From positions 177,187-241,186 of the forward strand of contig NW_025937944.1 in the NCBI RefSeq assembly GCF_000764305.2: a stretch of 64,000 nt of DNA, given 5' to 3'. The position numbers and the translations under genes were made by a program. Source of the stretch: Hyalella azteca. Taxonomy: Eukaryota > Arthropoda > Malacostraca > Amphipoda > Hyalellidae. Below, piece by piece: positions 10,620 through 22,565 of this stretch. Below the pieces are notes generated by a model. The model was not told where the DNA came from. It made no database searches and saw nothing but the letters and a program-made list of their open reading frames with translations. Every line of letters begins with the position of its first letter. The stretch's first letter is position 1.

Positions 10620-11100
10620 ATCAGTAGAACTAGGCACTATATGTAGAAATTAGATTCAGACACTATAGTAAGTAGATCCAGACACTAATAAGTAGATCAT
10701 GACACGTAAACATGATCCAGTAGAACATGATCCAGATAATAGTTAGGAAATCTAGGCACCATGCAGTAAGTAGATCCAGACACTACTAAGTAGATACTGG
10801 CACTAGTTATTAGATCCAGACACAGTAAGTAGATTCTGGCACTAGAAAGTAGATCCAGGCATTAGTAAGTAGATCCAGGCACTAGTAAGTAGATCCAGGC
10901 ACTAGTAAGTAGATCCAGGCACTAGTAAGTAGATCCAGGCACTGGTAAGTAGATTCTGGCACTAGTAAGTAGATCCAGGCACTATTAAGTAGATCCAGGC
11001 ACTAGTAAGTAGATCCAGGCACTATTAAGTAGATCCAGGCACTAGTAAGTAGATCCAGGCACTAGTAAATAGATTCAGGCACTTGTGAGTAGATTCATGC
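10620..11100. repeat. 20-bp minisatellite (agtagatccaggcactagta)
   Basis: Irregular at the left end, then more than ten regular 20-bp units around 10855-11070, some with tattctggcac variants. Confidence 0.95.
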
Positions 11101-11744
11101 TCCACAGTTTCACCATTAGTTTGTTAACTGTTCAGCGTTTCTAAAACCTTGGCTGGGACAAGCGTTTGTTGATTATTTGTAATTTATTTAAGGACATCAG
11201 TTGTGAAGAGAACATATCGCATTTACTGAAGTAAAAAAACCATTGAGGTGCAGAACCGTGAGCCAAATGAACCAAGTGAACCAAAAGTCGGACGTTTGGT
11301 TCATCCGTCAACGTTGGGAACTTATTTTATGGATTTGCAGGATAACGTGCAGGCATTTCTTTGGTTAATCAAAATCACGCACTATCGCATGCACTTGGAT
11401 ATCAAAAATAACATTTAAAAATTTCAAGGATATAATCGGAATATATACGAACGCTTAAATTCAACTTTAAAGTGAAAACTTTTCAATCTCAATTAATGAA
11501 AATGTATAAGGCACTTTATTTGGGGTTCCGCAATAATAACGATAGGTAATTAAATTCTGAAGCTCAAAGCAGCACTTTGGAAATATATCTATAGATATAT
11601 TTCTAAAGTGCTCAGATCGAAGGAGCAATTGAAAATACGTTGAATTTTAATAAAATCAATAAAAGGGAAATTTTCAATGGCTAAAAAACTATAGATATTT
11701 GGCCGGTGTTCACTACGCTCGCATTACTTTATAATGTCTACGCT
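11101..11744. other. Unique sequence with a long AT palindrome
   Basis: No gene was recognised. It contains the 42-bp near-perfect palindrome at 11571-11612, listed separately. Confidence 0.5.
11571..11612. repeat. 42-bp near-perfect palindrome
   Basis: Arms AGCACTTTGGAAATATATC and GATATATTTCTAAAGTGCT flank TATA. The arms are 19 bp with one mismatch, so the sequence can form a hairpin or cruciform. Confidence 0.9.
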
Positions 11745-12115
11745 GTTCCCTTCCGCTCTACTTCCTCTTCTTCTCTTTATCCATCACTTTCTCCATTCCT
11801 TCCCCCTCCCCTTTACCTCCTCTTTTTCGTTATCCATCGCTTTCTCTTCTCTTTCTCATCCTTTCTCCCTCCCCTTCACCTCCTCTTTTATTTATCCATC
11901 TCTTTCTCTTCCCTTTCCCCGCCACTTCTTCCTCCCTTTCACCTCCTCTTCTCTTTATCCATCTCTTTCTCTTCTCTTTCACCATCACTTCCCCCTTCCC
12001 TTCACCTCTTCTCCTTTTTACCCTTCTCCTCCTCTTCTCTTTCTCCATCACTTCCCCCTCCCTTCACCTCCTCCTCCCCATCTCCACCATCTCCATCTCT
12101 CGACAAGACAAACAT
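11745..12115. repeat. Pyrimidine-rich ~60-bp minisatellite
   Basis: About six units of 54-62 bp, almost purely C and T on the plus strand, each with tttatccatc and ccttcacctcctctt blocks. The strong strand asymmetry could favour triplex formation. Confidence 0.9.
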
Positions 12116-12214
12116 AAATTCAGGCGCCGCGAAGACACAATCGCGGTGTTCGCGCCGCAATAAAGATCTCGCGTCGCCATCTTCAGACAAAACCGACACC
12201 AGACCGCTGCTTTG
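12116..12214 (+). other. GC-rich unique segment between two arrays
   Basis: One plus frame reads through without a stop (TNINSGAAKTQSRCSRRNKD), but minus frames are open too. It may be a remnant of a coding exon; no splice sites decide it. Confidence 0.2.
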
Positions 12215-12425
12215 TCGGTCCCGTATCATGTAGCGAGGTCCTGTATCATGTAAGGAGGTCCCGTATCATGTAACGAGGTCCCGTATCATGTAACGTTGTC
12301 CCGTATCATGTAACGAGGTCCCGTATCATGTAAGGAGGTCCCGTATCATGTAAGGAGGTCCCGTATCATGTAACGAGGTGTCGTATCATGTAAGGAGGTC
12401 CCGTATCATGTAAGGATCTCATACA
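12215..12425. repeat. 20-bp minisatellite (gtcccgtatcatgtaacgag)
   Basis: About ten units of 20 bp, varying mainly between taacgag, taaggag and taacgtt. Confidence 0.97.
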
Positions 12426-12654
12426 GCAGAACTGGTAATGTATGAGTTACCAGCCTTGCGTGCAAAATGTGCTTGCTTTTCGACTGATATTTTTTCACTT
12501 TTTTAAAATCCTTCAAGTAAAATAATTGAAAGCTCAAGTGCAAAACGATGTTTGCTTGAGCGGTCTTTTAAAAAATATTATCATAAGCGATTATTTTGCA
12601 GCCGTTGATCTTTCATAGATATTCCCTGCATAATTCCAAGTTCTCTAAGAGGTT

Positions 12655-13135
12655 CTCGAGACATCGAGATCAGCGGGGTCTCGAGATGCCGAGACCAGCT
12701 AGGTCTCGAGATGCCGAGACCAGCGAGGTCTCGAGATGCCGAGACCAGCGAGGTCTCGAGATGCCGAGACCAGCTAGGTCTCGAGATGCCGAGACCAGCG
12801 AGGTCTCGAGATGCCGAGACCAGCGAGGTCTCGAGATGCCGAGACCAGCAAGGTCTCGAGATGCCGAGACCAGCGAGGTCTCGAGATACCGAGACCAGCT
12901 AGGTCTCGGGATGCCGAGACCAGCGAGGTCTCGAGATGCCGAGACCAGCGAGGTCTCGGGCTGCCGAGACCAGCGTTGTCTCGAGATGCCGAGACCAGCA
13001 AGGTCTCGGGATGCCGAGATCAGCGAGGTCTCGGGATGCCGAGACCAACGAGGTCTCGAGATGCCGAGACCAACGAGGTCTCGAGATGCTGAGATCAGCG
13101 AGGTCTCGAGATGCCGAGACCATCGAGTCTCTAGA
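12655..13135. repeat. 25-bp hairpin-forming minisatellite
   Basis: About nineteen 25-bp units. Most contain GGTCTCGAGATGCCGAGACC, a 7-bp inverted repeat (GGTCTCG/CGAGACC) around a 6-base spacer. Units near the right end degrade. Stop-free units produce open frames on both strands; none is considered a gene. Confidence 0.97.
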
Positions 13136-13329
13136 AGCCGTTGTCTCGATCACACATAAAGACGACAAAGGAGTGAGTTAGTAGGTCTCAATGGCGCGCC
13201 TATGGAGCTCTTTTAATGGGAATAAAGACTTCAGAGACCCCGCGGAGTCTTCTAAGAAATTCGTACATGATTTATGTCGGGGGCCATCCAGAGACATAGC
13301 TCTTCCAGAGACAGTTCTCTGCCCATGCG
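13136..13329. other. Unique spacer between arrays
   Basis: No feature recognised. Short segments with gagacc or gtctc resemble the flanking array. Confidence 0.4.
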
Positions 13330-13745
13330 ATGGCAAGGTAAGACGTTATCAGCATGGTGTCTCTGTGTCGTGATATTGTTGTTGTTGCTAGCCGTTATCT
13401 GATGTCTCTGTGTCGTGATATTGTTGTTACTGCTAGCCGTTATCTGATGTCTCTGTGTCGTGATATTGTTGTTACTGCTGCCGTTATCTGATGTCTCTTT
13501 ATCGTGATATTGTTGTTTCTGCAAGCAGTTATCTGATGTCTCTGTGTCGTGATATTGTTGTTACTGCTAGCCGTTATCTGATGTCTCTGTGTCGTGTTAT
13601 TGTTATTGATACAAGCCGTTATCTGATGTCTCTGTGTCGTGTTATTGTTGTTGTTACAAGCCGTTATGTGATCTCTGCGTCGTGATATTGTTGTTGTTAC
13701 TGCTGCCGGTATCTGATGTCTCTTAGTGATAATGTTGTTGTTGTT
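13330..13745. repeat. 45-bp minisatellite
   Basis: About nine units of 44-47 bp with gatgtctctgtgtcgtgata, a ttgttgttact tract and gccgttatct. Confidence 0.95.
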
Positions 13746-14110
13746 GTTATATACTCTGCTGGTGTATGCAGTTATTGATATTGATATTTCTGACACATTT
13801 CATTTTGGTTTATGAATTTTAGTTTAATTTTAATTCATTGATGGAAATTCGGAAATTGATGGAAATTCGGTCTTTCGGATCTTCTGAAGCATCGAGAAAC
13901 TATGTCTAGAAATGTTACAAATAATTCTGCGTACTTGCGAGGAATACTCCCGCCTATTTGCAGACATTGACAAAAGTTTTCAAAATATTTTCCAGTGTTT
14001 GAAGACGCTTGTGTCCAGGGCCCAGTTATTATATCACTTAAATTATCTTCGATTGCAAGTGACAACTAATAATTTGTACTAATTTGTAAACTAATTTGAC
14101 AACTAATAAT
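13746..14110. other. Unique sequence, nothing recognised
   Basis: Only small local repeats (tgatggaaattcgg twice near 13840-13870; aactaataat and aatttgta near 14060-14110). Confidence 0.5.
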
Positions 14111-14111
14111 C

Positions 14112-14372
14112 ATGTAGTGGCTGCCATCATGTAGTGGCTGCCATCATGTAGTGGCTGCCATCATGCAGTGGCTGCCATCATGCAGTGGCTGCCATCATGC
14201 AGTGGCTGCCATCATGCAGTGGCTGCCATCATGCAGTGGCTGCCATCATGCAGATGCTGCCATCATGCAGTGGCTGCCATCATGTAGTGGCTGCCATCAT
14301 GCAGTGGCTGCCATCGTGCAGTGGCTGCCATCATGCGTGGCTGCCATCATGCAATGACTGCCATCACGCATA
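14112..14372. repeat. 17-bp minisatellite (tgcagtggctgccatca)
   Basis: About fifteen 17-bp units, with variants tgtagtgg and tgcagatg and one shortened unit. Confidence 0.97.
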
Positions 14373-14530
14373 GCCGTTACTTTGTGGTAGCCGTCACTAT
14401 ACAGTGTCCACCATAATACAGTGGCTGCTATCATGTAGTGGCTACCATCATGCATAGCCGTTACTTTGTGGTAGCCGTCACTATACAGTGTCCACCATAA
14501 TACAGTGGCTGCTATCATGTAGTGGCCGTT
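14373..14530. repeat. 84-bp tandem duplication that includes the 17-bp unit
   Basis: Two copies at 84-bp spacing, each starting gcatagccgttactttgtgg and ending in a 17-bp unit of the array to the left. It looks like the 17-bp repeat captured flanking DNA and was then duplicated. Confidence 0.9.
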
Positions 14531-15188
14531 AAGTGGCAGTGGCTCGCAATCGTGCAAATTTTGTGTCTATCTTATGGAGGTTAGTGACTCTTTGCGTTCA
14601 AAAATAGTATAACTATTATAAATTATGCTACCAAATAAAAATAACTTATTTGCAGGAAAGAGAAAAAATTGCCAAACTAATTAATTTTCTAGCGTCGTTT
14701 TTTCTGTACACGATCAGAGAGAATTTCCCTTTTGGGTGAAAACGACGCTTGATTTTGTTTAAGATTTAAAATTTTACAATTTAGGTCAAAATTATTAGAG
14801 TGATTTGTTCATACTTGCTCTATCATACATATTAAATAATGAATATTTAAATTATGACCATATTTTTGAAACAATTTGTGCAATTGGAATGGCCTTTACG
14901 ATTACTTATATAAGTTACTTTTTTAATACTATGTTTGAAATTGGGAACGCCTTACCACTTAATTAAAGACTAAGATTTGAGATTTTATCAGTTGATTTAT
15001 TTTAATATAAAATTCAATAATTACTCATCTATTCATTCAAGATAGGTTAGTTTTAATAGAAATTATTATTCAAATTTGGGCAATCCTAAATAAATAATTT
15101 AGGATCACATTTTTATCAACTATCAAGAATCGTACAATGTACATGCAATAACCATTGAATTAATATAAGTAACTGATCCCAACCGCAG
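14531..15188. other. Unique AT-rich sequence, nothing recognised
   Basis: No gene or array was seen. Confidence 0.5.
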
Positions 15189-15281
15189 TGCTGGACATTT
15201 GAACCATCGAGCAGTACAGCCTCCTCTCCACGCAAATTGGGTGGCAATAGCTTGGATTGCGAGTTGACTTCGTTGGAAAAA
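15189..15281 (+). CDS. Weak candidate coding exon
   Basis: After the acceptor-like gatcccaaccgcag (AG at 15187-15188), 31 codons read CWTFEPSSSTASSPRKLGGN and on to LEK with balanced codon use, then run into a minisatellite. No good donor follows. It is offered because composition changes sharply from the flanks, but similar readings can arise by chance. Confidence 0.2.
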
Positions 15282-15585
15282 GTTTATTCTACGTTATTTA
15301 TACGTTATTACAATGCCATTTCTACGTCATTTTAAGGATATTTGTACGTTCTTTCTGCGTTGTTTAAACGATATTTTTACATCATTTCTACGTCATTTCA
15401 ACGTCATTTTTACATTATTTCAACGTGATTTGTACTTTCTTTCTAGATTATTTAAACGATATTACTACGTTATTTCTACGTCATTGCTACGTTATTTCAA
15501 CGTTATTTGAACGTTCTATCTACGTTATTTAAACGATATTTCTACGTCATTTCAACGTCATTTCTACGTTATTTCAACGTAAAAA
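15282..15585. repeat. Degenerate minisatellite of tacgttatttctacgtcatt units
   Basis: About 300 bp of 10- to 13-base half units (tacgttattt, caacgtcattt, aaacgatattt) in irregular order. Confidence 0.9.
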
Positions 15586-15964
15586 GCCTCGTGGGTCACC
15601 TAAAACACCACTGCAACACCACGCCACTGAAGCCATCGAAAAAAGCCGCGTGTAATTTGATTTCTAAAATGACTTTATCACAGAGGTGGCCGAGGAGAAA
15701 TTCCTCTTTCAATTTACAAAACGATTAAAAAAGCAACGTGTGAAACGCGTTATTTCGAACGCACTATTTGGATCGCCCAGAGAGATGTTGACAGCGGCTA
15801 TTTGTGGCACATAATCGAGCGATCAATTGGCCGCTACCGCCAGCATTGAGCCAGTCAATTGGCCGCTACCGTCTACGGCCACACAAAAGAAACTTTAATT
15901 ATGTTTCTCAGCCCTCGCCTGCATGACGCCAGCTAACACCGATTTTTTAATCCCAGCTAGAACT
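15586..15964. other. Non-repetitive GC-richer patch with overlapping open frames
   Basis: Two plus frames at 15665-15850 are both open for 45-55 codons and both look protein-like, so neither is called. tcaattggccgctaccg occurs twice near 15830-15875. Confidence 0.3.
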
Positions 15965-16250
15965 AAACCCACAAAACTAAATTAACCCACAATATTCAAC
16001 TAAGTTAACCCACACGAATCGACTAAATTAAGCTTCGTGAATCAACTATTTTAACCCACATGATTCAACTAAATTAACCCACACGAATCAACTAAATTAA
16101 GCCTCATGAATCAACTAAATTAAGCCTCATGAATCAACAAAATTAACCTTTATGAATCAACTAAATTAACCCACACGAATCAACTAAATTAACTTTTATG
16201 AATCAACAAAATTAACCCGCACGAATCAACTAAACTAAGCCTCATAAATT
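15965..16250. repeat. ~23-bp minisatellite (gaatcaactaaattaa)
   Basis: About twelve units of 22-24 bp with alternating inserts cccacac, gcctcat and ctttat. Confidence 0.95.
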
Positions 16251-17539
16251 TCAACCTGCGCTGGGGAAATAGAAATCTTCGGGCAAGAATTTTCTTGGCT
16301 CTGAGGGACATGATATTTTTAATTAAAAAATTCTATGTTTCGCCATCGGAAAATGATATTGAAAATTAAGATTATTGATAAGACTGAATGATTTAAAACC
16401 GAAATGATTCAAAGTATATGACGAAGACGCAATTTTGTAGATGATTTTTTTCAGTATTCGTTAGTGTAATCATTAGACCTAAATAGTTTAATAATTCTTT
16501 TCAGTATCAATTTTTGACTGACTGACCGGCTAAGTTGAATTCAAACCAGGTAGCTGATAACCCGCTGGTTGATCGACGTTGTACATAACAGTTATTTTCA
16601 CGACGAATTAAGAATAATTTTTTTCTGCTTCACTTCTGAATCAAGAAACGAAATTACATAAATTTTCATTCATTTTAGCCGAGCAAATTAAAATCTTTCA
16701 TATATTACCTGCTTTAATTTTATATTGGAAACAATCGTTCGGCTGTTTAGGCCACGTAGCATAAAGGATAATATTTGCGGTAATAGCGCTTACCAAAAAA
16801 TTACCCACAGAATTGCCCGCACTTGCGAATAAAGAGCAATACTCGAAACCGAGATTGTGTCCGCTTTTCAGATTAGATAATTTATTCAAAAGTGAAAGAA
16901 AGAAAGATAAGAAAAAAATGATAAGATCACGACTGTATCACGACTAATCAATGTGTGATAAGAGTGTATAACTTGAAAATTTTTATCTTATAGCCGTGGA
17001 CTTGAATTTTAAGATAACCACCTTTTACTGATGACGACGATGCAGGACTGAAGGTTTATTGCTTTATATACAAATAATATCTATTGGCTTATATATAAAT
17101 AATTTACATAATGATTGCGTCGGAAAACAGCATAATTCAAAGTGAAGTTTGGATCGTCACGAGAAACTACAACAGGAAATAAATTTAAAATATTTGAAAT
17201 TAGGACATCAAGAAATATTTAAAATTAAAAGTAAGCTCATCCGCTGATAAAGGAATGATATTTAAAATTCTGTTTTTGTGTCAAATTATCAAAAACTGCT
17301 ATTTATTCAATGTTGCTACTTAGCTATGAAAGAGCGCTCTGGCTCACTCGTTTCCTATAAATATAACTTTCATGTATCAGAATGTAGGAATTTAAATATA
17401 TATATTCATATATTTAATTAATATAAAATATGTACACTAATTAGGAATTGAATAATAATCGTCATCTTCTTAATTAGTGGCAATTAGTCCCACATGACAC
17501 AAAACTTTCTGTGAAAAACTGTGATGTGTCAATTTGATT
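16251..17539. other. Unique AT-rich sequence, nothing recognised
   Basis: No gene, array or element could be supported. Confidence 0.5.
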
Positions 17540-17640
17540 AGAAAAAAACTTATATTACATCTATAACACTTATAACATCCACAACACTTATAACATTTAT
17601 AACACCTACAACACTTATAATATTTATAAAATTCATTAAA
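17540..17640. repeat. Short repeat of acacttataacatctaca
   Basis: About six units of 9 and 18 bp. Further right, a 38-base block starting tttgtgcatcagcaaacc is duplicated at about 69-bp spacing (near 17742 and 17811). Confidence 0.8.
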
Positions 17641-18094
17641 CTATTAAAATCGCAATTATTCTTCATGGCACCAATAAAAAATTATCAACGAATAACAAGC
17701 CAGGGCTACAGGTTAACGGTCGCTTAACCGTATACATTGTTTTGTGCATCAGCAAACCTATTTAAACCTATTCAAATTAAATTTTACTGAATAAATTAAA
17801 TTTTACTGAATGTTTGTGCATCAGCAAACCTATTTAAACCTATTCAAATTCTGAGGGAGGCCTACGCTGCGGAGGCCTACGTTGAGGAGAGGTACACTTA
17901 ATGCAGGTCGTGTACACACACGAAAATTAATGGGTCATATGGTCTAAATTGTGACACACTTGCTTACCCACGGCATGAGCATTGAGTGGACGTAGCACTG
18001 ATACGCCCTTTTGCCTGGACAAACTGGGTCTGAATGACAAACACCGTAACACGGTGTATAGCTATTTGGACAAAGCCACATTCAATTATCTGAG
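17641..18094. other. Unique sequence with one local duplication
   Basis: Apart from the 69-bp-spaced duplication near 17740-17850, nothing was recognised. Confidence 0.5.
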
Positions 18095-18535
18095 TGGAGG
18101 CTATACATATTAAACGTATACCTCATGTACATTTATACAGCGTATACATATTACGTATACATATAATATTATATTTACACAGCGTATACGTATTGCGTAT
18201 ACATACAATATTATATTTACACAGCGTATACATATTAAGCGTATACCTCTTGTATATATACAGAGCGCATACATATTAAGCGTACACCTCTTGTATATAT
18301 ACAGATCGTATGCATATTAAGCGTACACCTCTTGTCAGTATACACAGCGTATGCATATTCAATGTATATCTCTTCTATGTACACAGAGCGTATGCATATT
18401 TACCGTGCAACTCTTGTATGTATACAGATCGTATGCATATTCATGCGTGCTCGAGAACATGGCGTATGCATATTCATGCGTGCTCGAGAACATGGCGTAT
18501 GCATATTCATGCGTGCTCGAGAACATGACGTCGTC
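18095..18535. repeat. Composite minisatellite around gcgtatacatatta
   Basis: Units of about 35-60 bp with gcgtatacatattaagcgta and cctcttgtatatatacag blocks. The right end changes to three 39-bp units with gtatgcatattcatgcgtgc and tcgagaacatg. Confidence 0.9.
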
Positions 18536-18724
18536 AGGACAAGCGCGCACGCATTAATCTTGTCGCGTCTTGCTTCGCTTAATCGAGTTTCTTTTGTAGC
18601 TCTCGCCTCGATCGCTGCGGCCTTCCTAAGACTCGAGGAGAGCCAGTAAATGGAATATCCGAACCTTTGTATGGCCTGTATACGATGTGTGGCTATACAA
18701 TCGCGCTACGAACACAACTTCCGT

Positions 18725-19305
18725 TGTTTACTACCAACGAATAGATGTTTGTGATGACCTGCACTAACCTACGAACATCCGTTGTCTGTTTGTGATCACC
18801 TGCACTAACCTACGAACATCCGTTGTATGTTTGTGATCACCTGCACTAACCTACGAACATCCGTTGTGTGTTTGTAATAACCAGCACTAACCTACGAACA
18901 TCCGTTGTGTGTTTGTGATCACAGCACAAACATACGAACATCCGTTGTATGTTTGTGATCACCAGCACAAACCTACGGACATCCGTTGTGTGTTTGTGAT
19001 CACCTGCACTAACCTACGAACATCCGTTGTGTGTTTGTGATCACAGCACAAACATACGAACATCCGTTGTATGTTTGTGATCACCAGCACAAACCTACGA
19101 ACATCAGTTGTATGTTTGTGATCACCTACACAAACTACGAACATCAGTTGTATGTTTGTGATCACCTACACAAACCTACGAACATCCGTTGTATGTTTGT
19201 GATCACCTACACAAACCTACGAACATCCGTTGTGTGTTTGTGATCACCTACACTAACCTACGAACATCCGTTGTGTGTTTGTGATCACCAGCACAAACCA
19301 TGAGG
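18725..19305. repeat. 41-bp minisatellite
   Basis: About fourteen units of 39-42 bp: cctacgaacatccgttgt, then tgtttgtgatcacc, then agcacaaa or tgcactaa. In units with cacaaac, GTTTGTG and CACAAAC form an inverted repeat around gatcac-type spacers. Confidence 0.97.
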
Positions 19306-20134
19306 CACAATTCTAACAAATCTACTGAGGCATAATTAAAAAATTCTCCTCATCATTTAATATACTGATACATATCCAGATTGTGAACGTTCTCATGCAC
19401 CACCTAAGCGTTATCATTATGATACATACTCTGACCTTCAGACGTTTCATTTCCCTCCAAGTTCCTTGCCCTGAATATATAAATACAATTGGTAATGCAA
19501 CAATTGTTATACCGTTTGATTTATTTGTAAAATTCTGCATGACATCGGTATCAGGGATTGGTGCCAAGTTATTTTTCAGTGCGGTGAATATAATAGAATT
19601 TAAAGCGAATAGTTGATCATGGGTCGCGTTAGTATTATAGATAAAAAACTAGGATAAGTTTTAAAGTAGAATGAATTACTCATGCCCGATAGAATTCATG
19701 TCTGCTGAACTAATAGAATTCATGCCCGATGTACCATCTAAACTATGCACCAGTCAAACTATGCACCAGCCAAACTATGTACACCCAAAGTTTTTTTCTA
19801 TACGAATAAGAAAACTGCACTTATTCTCCAACTCCCAGTCCCAGGCCGGGGTTTCGATTGGTTTCGACTTTCAAGTAATTTGAAATACAGAGAGGCAATA
19901 CGTATAAGTGACAAAAATAGCTAGAGCAAATGTGGGTGGTGATGAGTAATTTTACTCTTAAATGAAACTTAAACGGTTAATGCAGTAGAGGAGTTATGAA
20001 TTTAACGTTCAAGAATTACGAAGCTATCAATTTAGTCATAAATTACCTCTAAGTTAGGGACAACTTGTTCTGTGGTGTCCAACACTCATGCTAGTGCGAT
20101 GAACTATACGAATCAATACCACCAATAATTGTTT
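19306..20134. other. Unique sequence, nothing recognised
   Basis: Only short local duplications (tagaattcatg near 19690-19725; ctatgcaccag near 19740-19770). Confidence 0.5.
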
Positions 20135-20330
20135 ACAGAAATACGTAACTCTTGGTAGAGATACGTACCAATTGAGAGAGATACGTGACTTCCGGTAGAG
20201 ATACCTGCCTGTTAAGAGACATACGTGCTTCTCAAGAAAGATACTTGCCTCTCAGGAAAGATACTTGCTTCTCAGGAAAGATACTTGCTTCTCAAGAAAG
20301 ATACTTGCCTCTCAAAATAAATACGTGTCG
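20135..20330. repeat. ~20-bp minisatellite (gaaagatacttgcctctcag)
   Basis: About nine units of 20-24 bp; the right part is regular and the left part degenerate. Confidence 0.92.
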
Positions 20331-22139
20331 CACGCTTACAGGCCACAGAAAAAACACACGGCAAAAACAATCACATGGAAATGTGATCGCGATAAACATT
20401 TTTGGGCCTCTTAATCCGATTGAGGTGAAGGCATCGCAGACGATAGACAATAAGCCCGTGCTGGTGATTTATTATGTGAACAAAGCGTCACCTTTTAAAA
20501 CAATCGGTAGTATAAATTCCTCTTTGGCTTACACACTTTCGGCGTAATATGTAACTTCTCTCTGACAAATAAAAGTTAGGGAGCCGAAAAAACATGATGC
20601 TGTTGGCCGCAAACCGCATCTAAATGCGCTCTGATTTACAAACATGGGAAGGAAAGCACGAGCGATTTTTTGTTTAGATTTTCTTAGTATCCTTTGTTAA
20701 TGTTTGGGATATAGCAGCCCCAGGCCACGCTAGAACGCCGCCACTTTCTGTAAAACAGATTTATTAAAAATGAAACATTCTTTACTAATTTAAATTAGCT
20801 AGAGCTAGATTTATTCAACATCTGAAAAGTATTTGTCAATTGGAAAATAATCACCAACAAAAAAAAAAAAAAAAACGGACCGGAATAGATCTACCGACCT
20901 ATGCGGCGGTTATCAGCTTGTGTGGACCGTATGACCTTTGGGCGAGATTATACGCGGTCTCTTGCTTGTCTTTATTCCTATATTAGTTCAGGTTTTGTAT
21001 ATACTTAAATTATATAAACATAAATGGTAAAAATCTATGCACAAACTTTATGTATCGATGAGTTTCTAATTAAAATTCTAATTAAAATTAAAATTGTTCA
21101 GCGGGTTACAAATAGAAAGTTATGAACTATCGGTAATGGACCTGCAGTCGCCAATAAAGTTTAGTCGCCAGCCTGCTATAATAATGAGGTTTCTATTGAT
21201 CAATATCGACAAGATCTTTTCATAACCATGCGAGTAATAAAAGCTCTTAAAATTTTTATTGCTAAAAAAACAAGTAATTAAAATTTAGGATAAAATCGTC
21301 ACTATTGTATAAAAAATTCAGATCTCATAGAAATGATTTGAAATTCGTCTAAATAACGACACACTTTTTTCGCTTGAGTGAGTCATCCTGTTGCAGTTTG
21401 TGAGAAATATATACATGTAGGGCGAGTCTGCAGTGATGCGTCGGCTTCCAGCTCATGCTGTGGGTGAGAAAGTGTGTCACAATTTAGACAAAAAAATAAA
21501 AAAAAAATTTAGACAGTATCGGGTTCATTTCGAACCTCCTATTAGGCTGTGTTTAATAAGGCTTAGTAAATAATGTTACTCATTTGATGTTAATAATACT
21601 AACGTAATCACAATACAAATTTGATTATAATAATGATTTATTTAAAATACTCGTTTAATAACAGAACTAATTCATAATAATCCAATCAATTGAGTGTACG
21701 ATTCTTAAGAATTGATTAAAAAGATTGTAACCAACACCAGGCATCATGCAACATATAAGACAACATACATTGAATAGCCGACTTTCAGTGAATAATGTGA
21801 ATGTTATAAAAATTTCATGAATTTTTATCATACTTTACATGCTAGTTAATTCGGTCAATCATGGAATAAATAATCATGAAGATATCATAATGATTTGTTA
21901 CTGATTTTCTAAATAATGAACTGCAATTGTAGAGAGATTTGTTCAAAGCAAAGTTCAACACGGAACTTCTAGTTTGAACATAGAATTTGAAATTCTGAGG
22001 AAGCTGAATTTGTTTTTCTTTTTACATTTGTACATCTAAAAAATTAGATAATGCATTTAATTTAAAAATTTATCTATCCCTTGAATTTTATCACAAATTT
22101 TTTAATTTTTCGTCTCGATTTTTAACATTCATGTTAATG
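20331..22139. other. Unique AT-rich sequence with a poly-A tract
   Basis: A run of about 18 A lies near 20860, followed by a GC-richer 90-bp stretch. It could mark the tail of an old retroposed copy, but no source was recognised. No gene was seen. Confidence 0.4.
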
Positions 22140-22149
22140 AATGTTAGAC

Positions 22150-22565
22150 ATCAGAATAGCGTTCGAGGACCAGCCGGCCAACAGCACCACGTTTGAGAAC
22201 CACCCGGCCAACAGCACCACGTTTGAGAACCACCCGGCCAACAGCACCGCGTTTGAGAACCAGCCGGCCAACAGCACCACGGTTGAGAACCAGCCGGTCA
22301 ACAGCACCACGGTTGAGAACCAGCCGGTCAACAGCACCATGTTTGAGAACCGCCCGGCCAACAGCACCATGTTTGAGAACCAGCCGGCCAACAGCACCAC
22401 GTTTGAGAACCACCCTGCCAACAGCACCATGTCTGAGAACCAGCCGGCACCGGCCAACAGAACCGTATTTGAGAACCAGCCGGCCAACAGCACCACGATT
22501 GAGAACCAGCCGGCCAACAGCACCACGTCTGAGAACCAGCCGTCTAACAGAACCGTATTTGCATA
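22150..22565. repeat. 30-bp minisatellite with a 10-residue periodic open frame
   Basis: About fourteen 30-bp units (gagaaccagccggccaacag plus caccacgttt). Because 30 is a multiple of three and units lack stops, several frames on both strands stay open. The plus frame 22141-22608 would read ENQPANSTTF repeats with an N-x-T sequon in nearly every unit. There is no signal peptide or splice context, so it is not called as a gene. Confidence 0.95.

Noticed and set aside
12655..13135. CRISPR-like array of short regular palindromic repeats
   Set aside because: Units are directly adjacent with no unique spacers, and the genome is eukaryotic; it is a minisatellite.
12596..13168. Long open frames reading SRDAETSEVS-type repeats
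   Set aside because: By-product of a stop-free 25-bp minisatellite; several frames on both strands are equally open.
15665..15900. Two overlapping coding-like frames
   Set aside because: Both look equally protein-like over the same bases, so at most one could be real and neither has decisive splice support.
18725..19305. CRISPR-like regular repeats with variable parts
   Set aside because: The variable parts are point variants of one 41-bp unit, not independent spacers.
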